A model generated the notes under the pieces. The model saw only the letters and a list, made by a program, of their open reading frames with translations. It did not search any database and was not told where the DNA came from. A DNA stretch of 34,460 nucleotides from JAXHUE01 sp034189655. GTDB lineage: Bacteria; Chloroflexota; Dehalococcoidia; E44-bin15. The translations under genes and the position numbers were made by a program. The DNA lies in NCBI GenBank assembly GCA_034189655.1, contig JAXHUE010000021.1:1-34460 (forward strand), in the 5' to 3' direction. Position 1 is the stretch's first letter; each line of letters opens with the position of its first letter. Positions 7,936 to 16,381 of this stretch are shown here, piece by piece.

Positions 7936-7947
7936 ATTCCATGGAAT
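7936..7947. promoter_or_regulatory. Candidate operator: 12-bp palindrome in the leader of the HTH-REC gene
   Basis: ATTCCATGGAAT is a perfect palindrome located about 28 bases downstream of the -10 box and upstream of the ribosome site, in an AT-rich patch. A dimeric repressor bound here would block elongation. Autoregulation by the HTH domain of the gene it precedes is an inference; no second copy was noticed. Confidence 0.4.
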
Positions 7948-7981
7948 GGGATGAAAATACCGCGGAGGGGTTAAAGAATTG

Positions 7982-8521
7982 ATGAGCAGCTTAATGACCA
8001 CCAAGGAGGCAGCTGAGTACCTCAAGCTGAACTATATGACGGTATATAAGCTGGCCCAGAAGGGTCGAATACCAGCCTCTAAGATAGGCGGGAATTGGAG
8101 GTTCAAGAAGGAGATGCTGGACGACTGGCTGGTCAAGCAGGCGACGATGACACTCCAGGGGACGGTGCTCGTCGTAGATGATGACCCAGCTATTCGAGAC
8201 CTGCTGGAGGAGGCGGTGGCCAGGGAGGGGTACAAGGTGGCGACGGTGGAGAGCGGGGAGCGGGCCCTGGAGGAGATAGAGAGGCGTCACTACGACCTCA
8301 TCTTCCTCGACCTGGTGCTGCCGGGTATGAGTGGCGTCGAGACCCTCTCCGCGATAAAGGCCAAGGACAAGAAGGCGGTGGTGGTCATCATCACCGGCCA
8401 CGGCGACGAGCCCATAGCCCTGGATGCCATCTCCCGGGGGCCCCTCTTCCTCATGCGCAAGCCCTTCCGCATCGAGGATGTGGCCGAGGTCTTAAACGTA
8501 GTGGTCAAGTCGAGGGTGTGA
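7982..8521 (+). CDS. Excisionase-type HTH fused to a response-regulator receiver domain
   Basis: The 179-residue protein has an N-terminal helix-turn-helix of the excisionase/MerR-like kind (about 4-52: TTKEAAEYLKLNYMTVYKLA, then GRIPASKIGGNWRFKKE, then LDDWL). A complete receiver domain follows (about 60-178) with acidic pocket Asp66-68, phosphoacceptor Asp110, Thr138 and Lys160. The usual order in response regulators is receiver first and DNA-binding domain last, so this is inverted. It probably binds DNA and is controlled by phosphorylation, the nearby hybrid kinase being the obvious donor. The ATG at 7982 is used with GGAGGGG 11 bases upstream; a TTG just before it and an ATG at 7994 are alternatives. 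It is the first gene of the signalling operon, 28 bases before the next. Confidence 0.9.
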   Translation: MSSLMTTKEAAEYLKLNYMTVYKLAQKGRIPASKIGGNWRFKKEMLDDWLVKQATMTLQGTVLVVDDDPAIRDLLEEAVAREGYKVATVESGERALEEIERRHYDLIFLDLVLPGMSGVETLSAIKAKDKKAVVVIITGHGDEPIALDAISRGPLFLMRKPFRIEDVAEVLNVVVKSRV

Positions 8522-8549
8522 CCCACATCCTTGAAAGGCGAGGGAGAGA

Positions 8550-9128
8550 GTGTACGCGCTCGGTGCCGGAGTCTTCGCCTTCCTGGTGGCCTACCTCTTC
8601 GACTGGGCCTCCTTAAAGGGCCTGCCTGGGGGGAAACAGGTACTCATCGCCGTGGTACTTGCCCTCCATGGGTATGCCCTCTATGCCGCTGTGTGGGCGG
8701 TGGAGCGGTTCACCCTGCCCACGGCCCTCACCTGGCTGGGGTGGGTGCTGTTGCCCCTCTCGGCGTTCCTGCTCATCTACTCGCTCTTCCTTGAGATACC
8801 CTTCACTGCTGCCTATCTCAGGGACGGCGCCGGGGCCGGCATGGTAACCACGGGGACCTATGCCCTGGTGCGGCACCCCTGGATGCTGTGGTACACCCTT
8901 ACCCTGGTATCCCTCCTCCTCGTCACCCACTCCTGGGTGCTCCTCGTCGCCGCTCCGGCATGGGTGGCGATGGGCGTGATCCGCGTGGTCGTTCAGGATC
9001 GCGTTGTCTTTCCCCGGATGTTTGCCGACTACGAGCAGTATAGACATCAGACCCCGATGCTGGTGCCCAGTTGGGCAAGCGTCGCGGCCTGTGTGAAGAC
9101 ACTGAAGCCAAGGGAGGCTGTGAAGTGA
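8550..9128 (+). CDS. Membrane methyltransferase-like protein (ICMT/PEMT/NnrU superfamily)
   Basis: The 192-residue protein has about five membrane helices (roughly 4-22, 31-50, 59-82, 111-128, 129-147). Near the C-terminus is the signature of isoprenylcysteine carboxyl- and phospholipid-type methyltransferases: TGTYALVRHPWMLWY (RHP at 108-110), then a soluble tail with Asp150, FADYEQY and TP (168-169). Members transfer a methyl group from S-adenosylmethionine to lipid-soluble substrates, but several relatives have no proven activity, and the substrate here is unknown. It begins with GTG after a GAGGGAGAG run and ends in a GTGA overlap with the GH3-type gene, so the two are made together. Given that neighbour, methyl esterification of a lipid-soluble acid is one possibility. 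Confidence 0.75.
   Translation: MYALGAGVFAFLVAYLFDWASLKGLPGGKQVLIAVVLALHGYALYAAVWAVERFTLPTALTWLGWVLLPLSAFLLIYSLFLEIPFTAAYLRDGAGAGMVTTGTYALVRHPWMLWYTLTLVSLLLVTHSWVLLVAAPAWVAMGVIRVVVQDRVVFPRMFADYEQYRHQTPMLVPSWASVAACVKTLKPREAVK
9111..9117 (+). promoter_or_regulatory. Ribosome binding site deciding the GH3-type gene start
   Basis: AGGGAGG lies 7 bases before the GTG at 9125 and inside the end of the methyltransferase-like gene. It supports GTG at 9125 rather than an upstream in-frame TTG at 9071. Confidence 0.7.
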
Positions 9129-10747
9129 GCACTGCATCTCAACTATTGCGCCGCGGCAAGACTGAAGCCATGTGGCAGAAGTACTGTGGATTTCTGGATT
9201 TTTCGCTGGAAGACTTCATGGACACTCAGCGTCACCTCCTCATGGAGCAGGTGGAGCTCCTCTCCAACTGCGAGCTGGGGCAGACCATCATGCGGGGGGC
9301 GAGACCGTCCTCGGTGGAGGAGTTCCGCGCCCAGGTGCCCCTCACCACCTACGAGGACTACGCCCCCTTCCTGCTCAGGAGGCGGGACGAGGGCCTGCCG
9401 GATAGGCCTATCTTCTGGCAGCGCACCTCGGGGCGCTCCGACGAGTACCGCTTCAAGTGGATACCGGTCACGGAGCGGCTCTACGCCGAGGTAGGGACCT
9501 ACATCGTGGCCTGGGCCATCCTCTCCTCCTGCCGGGAGAGGGGCGACATCGCCTATCGCGACCACGATAAGCTGTTCTACGGCATGGCACCTCCCCCCTA
9601 TCCCACCGGCGCCATGGCCCGTGTGCTCCACCGCGAGCTGGTGCTCGACGTGTTCCCGCCCATGGGGAAGGCAGAGCGCATGGCCTTCACCAAGAGGATG
9701 GAGCAGGGGGTATCCATCGCGATGTGCGAGGGGCTGGACTACGTATTCGCCCTCTCCAGCGTCCTGGTGGCCCTGGGCGAGCAGATGAGCCGGGAGATGG
9801 AGGGCACCGCCCTCTCATTCGCCCTGCGCCACCCAAGGGCCTTCCCCCGCCTGCTCAACGCCCGGGTGCGCAGCAGGCTCTCCGGGAGGCCCCTGTACCC
9901 CAAGGACCTGTGGAAGCTCAAAGGGCTGGCGTGTACCGGCACCGACACTGCCGCCTACCGCGAGAGCATCGCGCGCTACTGGGGGAGGTACCCCCTGGAG
10001 ACCTACGCCTGCGCCGAGGCCGGCATCCTGGCGATGCAGGCGTGGGACTACCGCGGCCTCACCTTCGTGCCCAACATCGTGTTCTTGGAGTTCATACCGG
10101 AGGAGGAGCACCTGAGGTCCAAGGAAGACCCCAGCTACCAGCCTGCCACCGTGCTCCTCGACGAAGTAGAGGCCGGGAAGCGCTATGAGCTGGCCTTCAC
10201 CAGCTTCTACGGGGTACCCTTCACGCGCTACCGCATCGGCGACATGATCCACGTGACCGCCTTGCGCAACGAGCGGCTGGGCATCGAGCTGCCCCAGGTC
10301 GCAGTGGACGACCGCGTGGACGGCATCATCGATATCGGGGGCTTTGCCCGCCTCACCGCGGGGGCCATCGGCCGCGCCATCGACCAGGCCGGGGTCCCCT
10401 ACGAGGGCTGGACGGTACGGAAAGAGGTGGAAGGGGGCAAGACCGTGCTCCACGTCTACATCGAGCTCACAGACGGTGCGAGTGGCGACTTCAGCCGGCC
10501 CTCGGAGGTGAGGTATGCCATCCACAAGAGCCTGAAGGACCACGACCACGACTACGCCGCCATCGAGGACATGCTGGGGTTCAAGCCCATCAGGGTGACG
10601 GTGCTGCCTGAAGGGTCGTTCGCCAGGTATACCGAGATGCAGAGGAAGAACGGGGACAGAAACGGCTCGAGGCCGCCCCATCTGAACCCCACGGTAGAGG
10701 CCATCGAGAAACTGCTCGGTATGAAGGATGAGGTAGTATCGAAATGA
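9125..10747 (+). CDS. GH3-family acyl-adenylate-forming enzyme (acyl acid-amido synthetase-like)
   Basis: The 540-residue product matches the GH3 branch of adenylate-forming enzymes, which activate a carboxylic acid with ATP and commonly pass the acyl group to an amine such as an amino acid. The early block VPLTTYEDYAPFLLR (71-85) is typical. The three ATP motifs can be aligned: a divergent P-loop RTSGRSDEYRFKWIPVTE (100-117) in place of SSGTTxGxxK, YACAE (294-298) in place of YxxSE, and YRIGD (369-373). The altered P-loop leaves activity and substrate open. The GTG at 9125 overlaps the preceding stop (GTGA), and the stop overlaps the ATG of the histidine kinase (ATGA), so it is tightly coupled to both. 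Such enzymes are not normally part of two-component operons. Confidence 0.8.
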   Translation: MSTASQLLRRGKTEAMWQKYCGFLDFSLEDFMDTQRHLLMEQVELLSNCELGQTIMRGARPSSVEEFRAQVPLTTYEDYAPFLLRRRDEGLPDRPIFWQRTSGRSDEYRFKWIPVTERLYAEVGTYIVAWAILSSCRERGDIAYRDHDKLFYGMAPPPYPTGAMARVLHRELVLDVFPPMGKAERMAFTKRMEQGVSIAMCEGLDYVFALSSVLVALGEQMSREMEGTALSFALRHPRAFPRLLNARVRSRLSGRPLYPKDLWKLKGLACTGTDTAAYRESIARYWGRYPLETYACAEAGILAMQAWDYRGLTFVPNIVFLEFIPEEEHLRSKEDPSYQPATVLLDEVEAGKRYELAFTSFYGVPFTRYRIGDMIHVTALRNERLGIELPQVAVDDRVDGIIDIGGFARLTAGAIGRAIDQAGVPYEGWTVRKEVEGGKTVLHVYIELTDGASGDFSRPSEVRYAIHKSLKDHDHDYAAIEDMLGFKPIRVTVLPEGSFARYTEMQRKNGDRNGSRPPHLNPTVEAIEKLLGMKDEVVSK

Positions 10748-13700
10748 CCGCCAGTGCCCTGGTGCCGCTCATCGCCTTCCTGGGCTTCATCGTGCTCATA
10801 GTGCTGGTGGGCAGGCAGAGCTGGCGCAAGAGGGTGAACCAGCTCTTCATCTGGTATGCCTCCCTGCTCGCTGCCTGGTCTTTCGGCTCCTTCATGGTCT
10901 ACGCCAAGGCAGGCATCTTGAACCCGTTCTTCTGGAACAGCTTCCTGCTGATCTTCCTTATGACGGCATCGGTGGCCTTCTTCCACTTCGTCCGCGTCTA
11001 TTTGATGAAACCTCCTCCCCGCTACTGGCTCACGCTGGGCTACGGGCTGTGTGTCGCATTCGTCGTCACTGCTGCCCTGGGATATGCCGTGGACTATGCT
11101 TACTGGGAAGGGGGTGTCTACCATCTCCACCTGGGCACGGCGGTGTTCCTCATGACGCCGGTGGCCCTCGGCTACGTGGGGGTGTCCATCTACGAGCTGG
11201 TGCAGGGGTACCGCCACACCCGTGACCCCTTCACCCGCAACCGCATCGTGTACCCGCTCATCGGGATATCGATCGCCACCGTGCTGGTCATGACCAACTT
11301 CCTGCCCGGGTGGCCGTGGTACCCCGTCGACCAGGCGGGTAACTTCTTAAACGCCCTCCTCCTCTCCTATGCCATCCTCAGGTACCGTCTCATCGACGTG
11401 AGCTTCGTCCTGCGCCGCGGGTTTATCTACTCGCTGCTCACCATATTCGTCTTCGCCGTCTTCATCTGCGTGGCCCTCCTCCTCCAGGGGGCGTTCAAGG
11501 CCACCACCGGCTATAGCTTCTGGATATCGGCAGTGATAATGGCGCTCATCATCGCCGTCGTCTTTCAGCCGGTGCAGCACCGGGTCCAGGGGTGGGTCGA
11601 CCGCCTGTTCTACAAGGAGTCCTACGACTATCGCCACACCCTGATGGCCTCCAGCCAGAGGATAAGCGCCATGCTCAACATGGAGGAGCTGGCGGAGTGG
11701 CTGGTGGACAGCGTGAAGGCCACCATGCAGGCGTCCAGGGTGGGCCTCTTCCTCTTCGACCGGACGACGCAGCGCTATGCCCCCCGCGTGCTGGTGGGCT
11801 ATGAGAGCGACTCGGTCAACCGCATCAGGTTCGGCAGCGAGAACCCCATGATCAAGCACCTTGCCAAGAGCAACCGCTGTCTCACCGCGGAGGACATAGA
11901 CCGCCTCCCCCAGATGCGCAGCCTGTGGAACTCGGAGAAGGGACAGCTCAGGCAACTGGAGGCCGAGGTGCTGGTGCCCTTGAAGGCGGGCGATTTCCTG
12001 ACCGGCCTCATCGTCATCGGCCCCAAGCTCTCCGAGGACGTCTACACCCTCGACGACCTGGAGATCCTGCTCACCGTGGCCAACCAGGCGGTGGTCGCGG
12101 TGGAGAACGCGCGGCTCTACGAGGAGAGCCAGATGAGGGCGGACAAGCTCAAGGAGTCGGAGGAGAAGTACCGCGACCTGATAAACAACATCAACGATGG
12201 CTACATCGTCTTCCGCGGCGAGCGCATCGTGTTTGCCAACAGGAGGTGCGCCGAGGCCCTGGGCGTCTCCTTGGACCAGGTTCTCGGGGAGCGCTTCCTG
12301 GACTTCGTGGCCCCGGAGTCGATAGAGCAGGCCGCGCAGATCTATGAGGCGAGCATGCGCGGGGAGGCGGTGCCTGAGATGCGCGAGTTCGTCTTCGTGA
12401 GGGTCGACGGCTCCCGGTTCCCGGTCGAGGTGAGCTTCCGAGATACCATCTACGAGGGGAAGCCGGCGGTGTCTGCCATCGTGAGGGAGATCTCCGAGCG
12501 CAAGCGTGCCGAGGAGGAGCTGCGCCGCCGCAAAGATGAGCTGGAGCGGAGGAGCAATCAGCTCCTCGCCCTGCAGCGCATAAACGCCTCCATCCAGAGC
12601 ACCCTGGAGATCACCGAGGTGCTGCAGCAGGTAGCAGAGGCGGTGGTGACCAACCTGGGCTGGGACCACACGCTGGTCTTCCTGGTTGACGAGGAGGCCA
12701 GCGCCGTGCGGGGGACGGCGCTCTCCACGAGCGCCGATGCCGGGATGGTAGAGATCGTGGAGCAGACGCTGGGCCGCCCCTTGAAGGAGATCGAGATACC
12801 TATCGTGCGTGGCTACAGCTACGTCATCGAGAATGCCGTGGCGGGCAAGACCACCATCATGCACAACCTCTTCGAGATCGGCGAGAACCCCATCACTGAA
12901 CCCCCGCTCACCAAGGCCGTCTGCGATGCCGTGCAGGGGCTCCTGGGGGCGAGGACCATCGTCAATGTCCCCGCCTTTGCCAAGGAGCGGACGGTGGGCA
13001 CCATCCTGGCCTTCACCTCCAAGCCGGAGGTCACCGAGGTCGAGCTGGAGCCGCTGCGCGTGCTCGCCGACCAGGCGGGGGTGGCCATCGAGAATGCCAC
13101 GCTGTACCACGAGACCGAGGAGAAGGCGCAGCGGCTCGCCGCCATGAGCGAGCTGTCGCGTATCTTGAGCTCCAGCTTAAATATCACCGACGTCTACCAG
13201 GACTTCGCCGCCGAGATCAAGAAGGTGGTGCACTTCGACCGCGCCTCCATCGCGCTGGTGGAGGGGGAACTGGTCAGGTTCTTCGCCGTCTCTGAGGAGG
13301 TGGATACCGAGTTCGGCGGCGGCACCAGCCTGCCGCTCGCAGACTCGATCACGGAGTGGGTCATACAGCACAGGGCGACCAACATCGAGAGCGACTTTGA
13401 CCTGGAAATGAAGTTCGCCATGGACAAGGCCCACCGCCGCAGTGGGCTTAAGTCGGCCATCCGCGTGCCTCTCTTCTCCAAGGGGGAGGTCATCGGCACC
13501 TTCAACCTCACCAGCAGCCTGCCCAATACCTACGGCGAGAGGGAGCGGCAGTTCCTGGAGCAGGTGGCGGGGCAGATAGCGGTCGGCGTGGAGAACACCC
13601 GCCTGTTCACCGAGCTCCGCGAGCACCAGGAGGAGCTGGAGAGGGCGTACAAGGAGCTCAAGGCCGCACAGGACTTCATGGTGCAGTCGGAGAAGCTGCG

Positions 13701-14796
13701 CGCACTGGGCGAGATGGCCGGGGGTGTGGCCCACGACTTCAACAATATCCTCTCTGTCATCCTGGGCCGGGCCCAGCTCGCCCTGGAGGACACCAAGGAG
13801 CCCGCGGTGAGGAAGGGGCTGCAGATCATCGAGCGCACTGCCCTCGACGGTGCCAAGACGGTGCGCCGCCTCCAGGAGTTCGCACGGGTGAGGGTGGACC
13901 GCGACTTCGAGGCGGTGAACCTGAACCAGATGGTGAGGACTGCCCTGCAGATGGTGGAGCCGCGCCGCATCGAGCGCCGCGAGATGGACGGGGTGGACAT
14001 CGATATCGCGGCCGAGCTGGACAAGGTATCCATGGTGCAGGGCAACACCTCGGAGCTGCGCGAGGCGCTCATGAACATCATCTTCAACGCCATGGACGCC
14101 ATGCCCCAGGGGGGCAAGATCACCATACGGAGCGAGCAGCGGGACGAATGGGTGGTGCTCTCCATCGCCGATACCGGCAGCGGTATCCCTGAGGAGATAA
14201 GAAAGAAGATATTCGACCCCTTCTTCACCACCAAGGGACACGGTGGCATGGGGCTGGGCCTGAGTGTGACCTTCGGCATCATCACCAGGCACGGCGGCAC
14301 CATAGATGTCGAGAGCACGCTGGGGGTGGGCACCACCTTCACCATCAGACTGCCCGTGTCATCGGGGTCCAAGAGAAAGGCACGCACCAATGGCGTGGTG
14401 CCGGTGGTCCGCGGCGTGAGCGTCCTCTTGGTCGATGACGACCGCCAGGTGAGCAAGGTGCTGGAGCTCATGCTCGACCAACTGGGCCACCGCGTGACCG
14501 GGGTGGTGAGCGGCAAGGAGGCCATCGCCGCCTTCGAGAAGGGCGACTATGGGCTGGTCATCACCGACCTGGGTATGCCCGATATGTCGGGGCGCGACGT
14601 GGCCCGGGCGGTCAAGGCCAGGAGGCCCCAGACGCCGGTCATCCTCATCACGGGCTGGGGGGTGCAGCTTAATCCCGAAGAGCTGGACGAGGTGGACGGG
14701 GTGATAGCCAAGCCCTTCAGCAAGGGGGACCTCTCGGTACGCATCGCAGAGCTACTGGGCGCCGATACCGTCGGCGTGGCCAGGGAGGAGTGGTAG
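10744..14796 (+). CDS. Multi-TM hybrid sensor histidine kinase with GAF, PAS and receiver domains
   Basis: The 1350-residue protein starts with a 7TM-type sensor region (about 1-215) and two further membrane helices (about 225-275) ending in the DRLFYKESYDYR linker. Then come GAF1 (about 300-457), PAS (about 470-595), GAF2 (about 616-791) and GAF3 (about 807-952). The kinase core follows: HisKA with phospho-His997 in GGVAHDFNN, N-box from Asn1111, G1 box DTGSGIP from Asp1143, and a G2 box GMGLGL. The C-terminal receiver (about 1225-1345) has phosphoacceptor Asp1275. No HPt domain is visible. A membrane-embedded or lipophilic ligand, plus cytosolic cues through the GAF/PAS modules, is a reasonable inference. 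It overlaps the GH3-type gene by ATGA, and the HD-GYP gene starts 3 bases later. Confidence 0.93.
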   Translation: MTASALVPLIAFLGFIVLIVLVGRQSWRKRVNQLFIWYASLLAAWSFGSFMVYAKAGILNPFFWNSFLLIFLMTASVAFFHFVRVYLMKPPPRYWLTLGYGLCVAFVVTAALGYAVDYAYWEGGVYHLHLGTAVFLMTPVALGYVGVSIYELVQGYRHTRDPFTRNRIVYPLIGISIATVLVMTNFLPGWPWYPVDQAGNFLNALLLSYAILRYRLIDVSFVLRRGFIYSLLTIFVFAVFICVALLLQGAFKATTGYSFWISAVIMALIIAVVFQPVQHRVQGWVDRLFYKESYDYRHTLMASSQRISAMLNMEELAEWLVDSVKATMQASRVGLFLFDRTTQRYAPRVLVGYESDSVNRIRFGSENPMIKHLAKSNRCLTAEDIDRLPQMRSLWNSEKGQLRQLEAEVLVPLKAGDFLTGLIVIGPKLSEDVYTLDDLEILLTVANQAVVAVENARLYEESQMRADKLKESEEKYRDLINNINDGYIVFRGERIVFANRRCAEALGVSLDQVLGERFLDFVAPESIEQAAQIYEASMRGEAVPEMREFVFVRVDGSRFPVEVSFRDTIYEGKPAVSAIVREISERKRAEEELRRRKDELERRSNQLLALQRINASIQSTLEITEVLQQVAEAVVTNLGWDHTLVFLVDEEASAVRGTALSTSADAGMVEIVEQTLGRPLKEIEIPIVRGYSYVIENAVAGKTTIMHNLFEIGENPITEPPLTKAVCDAVQGLLGARTIVNVPAFAKERTVGTILAFTSKPEVTEVELEPLRVLADQAGVAIENATLYHETEEKAQRLAAMSELSRILSSSLNITDVYQDFAAEIKKVVHFDRASIALVEGELVRFFAVSEEVDTEFGGGTSLPLADSITEWVIQHRATNIESDFDLEMKFAMDKAHRRSGLKSAIRVPLFSKGEVIGTFNLTSSLPNTYGERERQFLEQVAGQIAVGVENTRLFTELREHQEELERAYKELKAAQDFMVQSEKLRALGEMAGGVAHDFNNILSVILGRAQLALEDTKEPAVRKGLQIIERTALDGAKTVRRLQEFARVRVDRDFEAVNLNQMVRTALQMVEPRRIERREMDGVDIDIAAELDKVSMVQGNTSELREALMNIIFNAMDAMPQGGKITIRSEQRDEWVVLSIADTGSGIPEEIRKKIFDPFFTTKGHGGMGLGLSVTFGIITRHGGTIDVESTLGVGTTFTIRLPVSSGSKRKARTNGVVPVVRGVSVLLVDDDRQVSKVLELMLDQLGHRVTGVVSGKEAIAAFEKGDYGLVITDLGMPDMSGRDVARAVKARRPQTPVILITGWGVQLNPEELDEVDGVIAKPFSKGDLSVRIAELLGADTVGVAREEW

Positions 14797-14799
14797 CCC

Positions 14800-16275
14800 A
14801 TGAATACGAGCAGGATCCTGATCGTCGACGACGAACCATGGGCGCGGGAGATGATGCAGGAAATGCTGGAGAGGGAGGGGTACCTGGCCTTCTGCGCCGG
14901 GAGTGCCGAGGAGGCGCTGCACCTGGCGGAGGAGGAGCAGTTCGACCTGCTCCTGGCCGATATCATCATGCCCCACGTGGACGGGCTGGAGCTCATCCAG
15001 AGGTTCCAGGAGCGCAGCCCCGATACCGTCCCCATGCTCATCACCGGGTATGCCAGCGTCGAGACGGCACAGGCCGCCATGCGCCAGGGGGTGTACGACT
15101 ATATCGTGAAGCCCTTCGAGCGCGCTGACCTGTGCGTCGCCGTCTCCAAGGCACTCCGGCGCAAGAGGCTCTCCGTGGAGGACTCGCGGCTCAAGGAGCT
15201 GGTCGGCCTCTACAAGGTGAGTGAGTCCATGGTCACCAGCCCGGAGCAGAGGGAGGTGCTCGACTTCGTCCTCTCCGCCGCGGTGCAGCAGACCCGCTCC
15301 AGTGGCGGGGCCATCATACTGTTCGATACCAGGAGGCGCGGGCTGGTCATCGCCTCGGCCATCGGGGCCTGGGAGCCGGCGACCAGGGTGGCCAACCTGG
15401 TCCTGGAGAAGGGGATCGACTCGTGGATCACAGAGATGGGGAGCCCCTGCCTGTATACCAATATCGATGACCACTGTCTGCTGGGCCGGGTGCGCAAGCT
15501 GGACACGGGCTACCCCCTGCTCGGCGACAACGGCAGGGCGCTGGAGATGCTGCTCCTGCCGGTGAGGAGCGAGCGGGAGACCTTCGGCGTGCTCAGCGTG
15601 TACAAGGAGGGGGTGCTGGAGCCGCTCTCCCAGAGCGACTTAGAGCTGCTCACCATCCTTGCCACACAGGCCGGGCTCTCGGTGAAGAGCCGCCAGTCGT
15701 TCTCGGAGCTGGAGGAGGCGTGCCTGGCTACCTTGAACACGCTCGCCGCCTGGATCGGCGGCCGGACGGGCTATACCAGGGACCATATGGAGCGGGTGGC
15801 CCAGCTCAGCGAGCAACTGGCGTGGCGCATCGGCCTCGGGGAGCACGAGGTGAAGGCGATAGCGATAGGCGCCGGCCTCCACGACATCGGGCTCATCGGG
15901 GTGAGCGAGCTAATCTTGAACCAGCCGGGTGAGCTTGCGCCCAGGGAGTGGGAGGTGATGAAGCTCCACCCCGTGATCGGTGACGAGGTCCTGGCCCCGC
16001 TCACCTTCCTCGCCCAGGCCCGCGTCATCGTGAGGGGCCACCACGAGCGCCTCGATGGGAGCGGCTATCCCGACGGCCTCTACGGGGACGAGGTGCCGCT
16101 CTCGGTCCGCATCGTGTCCCTCGCCGATGCCTACGACGCCATGACCTCGCAGCGCCCCTGGCGCAACCCCCTCTCCAGGGAGGAGGCCATCGCCGCCATA
16201 GAGGCCGACAAGGGCACCAAGTTCGACCCCGATATCGCCGATGCCTTCATCGACATGCTGCGCGAGCAGCCCTAG
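14800..16275 (+). CDS. Response regulator with GAF and HD-GYP (c-di-GMP phosphodiesterase)
   Basis: The 491-residue protein has a receiver domain (1-120; DDE at 10-12, phosphoacceptor Asp54, Lys104), a GAF-like domain (about 150-300) and an HD-GYP domain (about 305-490). The metal and catalytic residues look intact: His361-Asp362, His390, His414-His415-Glu416, and the DGSGYPDGL signature (419-427). HD-GYP enzymes hydrolyse cyclic di-GMP, so an active lowering of c-di-GMP on phosphorylation is expected. The pairing with the hybrid kinase just upstream recalls RpfC-RpfG, with an extra GAF between receiver and output. It is the last gene of the operon and is followed by a shared terminator. Confidence 0.95.
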   Translation: MNTSRILIVDDEPWAREMMQEMLEREGYLAFCAGSAEEALHLAEEEQFDLLLADIIMPHVDGLELIQRFQERSPDTVPMLITGYASVETAQAAMRQGVYDYIVKPFERADLCVAVSKALRRKRLSVEDSRLKELVGLYKVSESMVTSPEQREVLDFVLSAAVQQTRSSGGAIILFDTRRRGLVIASAIGAWEPATRVANLVLEKGIDSWITEMGSPCLYTNIDDHCLLGRVRKLDTGYPLLGDNGRALEMLLLPVRSERETFGVLSVYKEGVLEPLSQSDLELLTILATQAGLSVKSRQSFSELEEACLATLNTLAAWIGGRTGYTRDHMERVAQLSEQLAWRIGLGEHEVKAIAIGAGLHDIGLIGVSELILNQPGELAPREWEVMKLHPVIGDEVLAPLTFLAQARVIVRGHHERLDGSGYPDGLYGDEVPLSVRIVSLADAYDAMTSQRPWRNPLSREEAIAAIEADKGTKFDPDIADAFIDMLREQP

Positions 16276-16325
16276 ACGCCGCTGGCCGGCGAGGCCCGCT
16301 CCTTTGCGCGGAAGTGACAAAGAAA

Positions 16326-16357
16326 AGAGGCCCGGGACGAGCACCGTCCGGGCCTCT
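16326..16357 (-). terminator. Terminator between the HD-GYP and tubulin-like genes
   Basis: AGAGGCCCGGGACG pairs with CGTCCGGGCCTCT through one bulged G. On the minus strand the stem is followed by TTTTCTTTG, a good Rho-independent signal for the tubulin-like gene. The same hairpin may end the plus-strand signalling operon. Confidence 0.75.
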
Positions 16358-16381
16358 GCTGTAGCGAAAGAGGGGACCCTG

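Noticed and set aside
11347..13110. Long minus-strand open frame opposite the histidine kinase (also 13177-14292 and 4388-5470)
   Set aside because: These are antisense shadows of strongly conserved domains, with no ribosome site or recognisable family.
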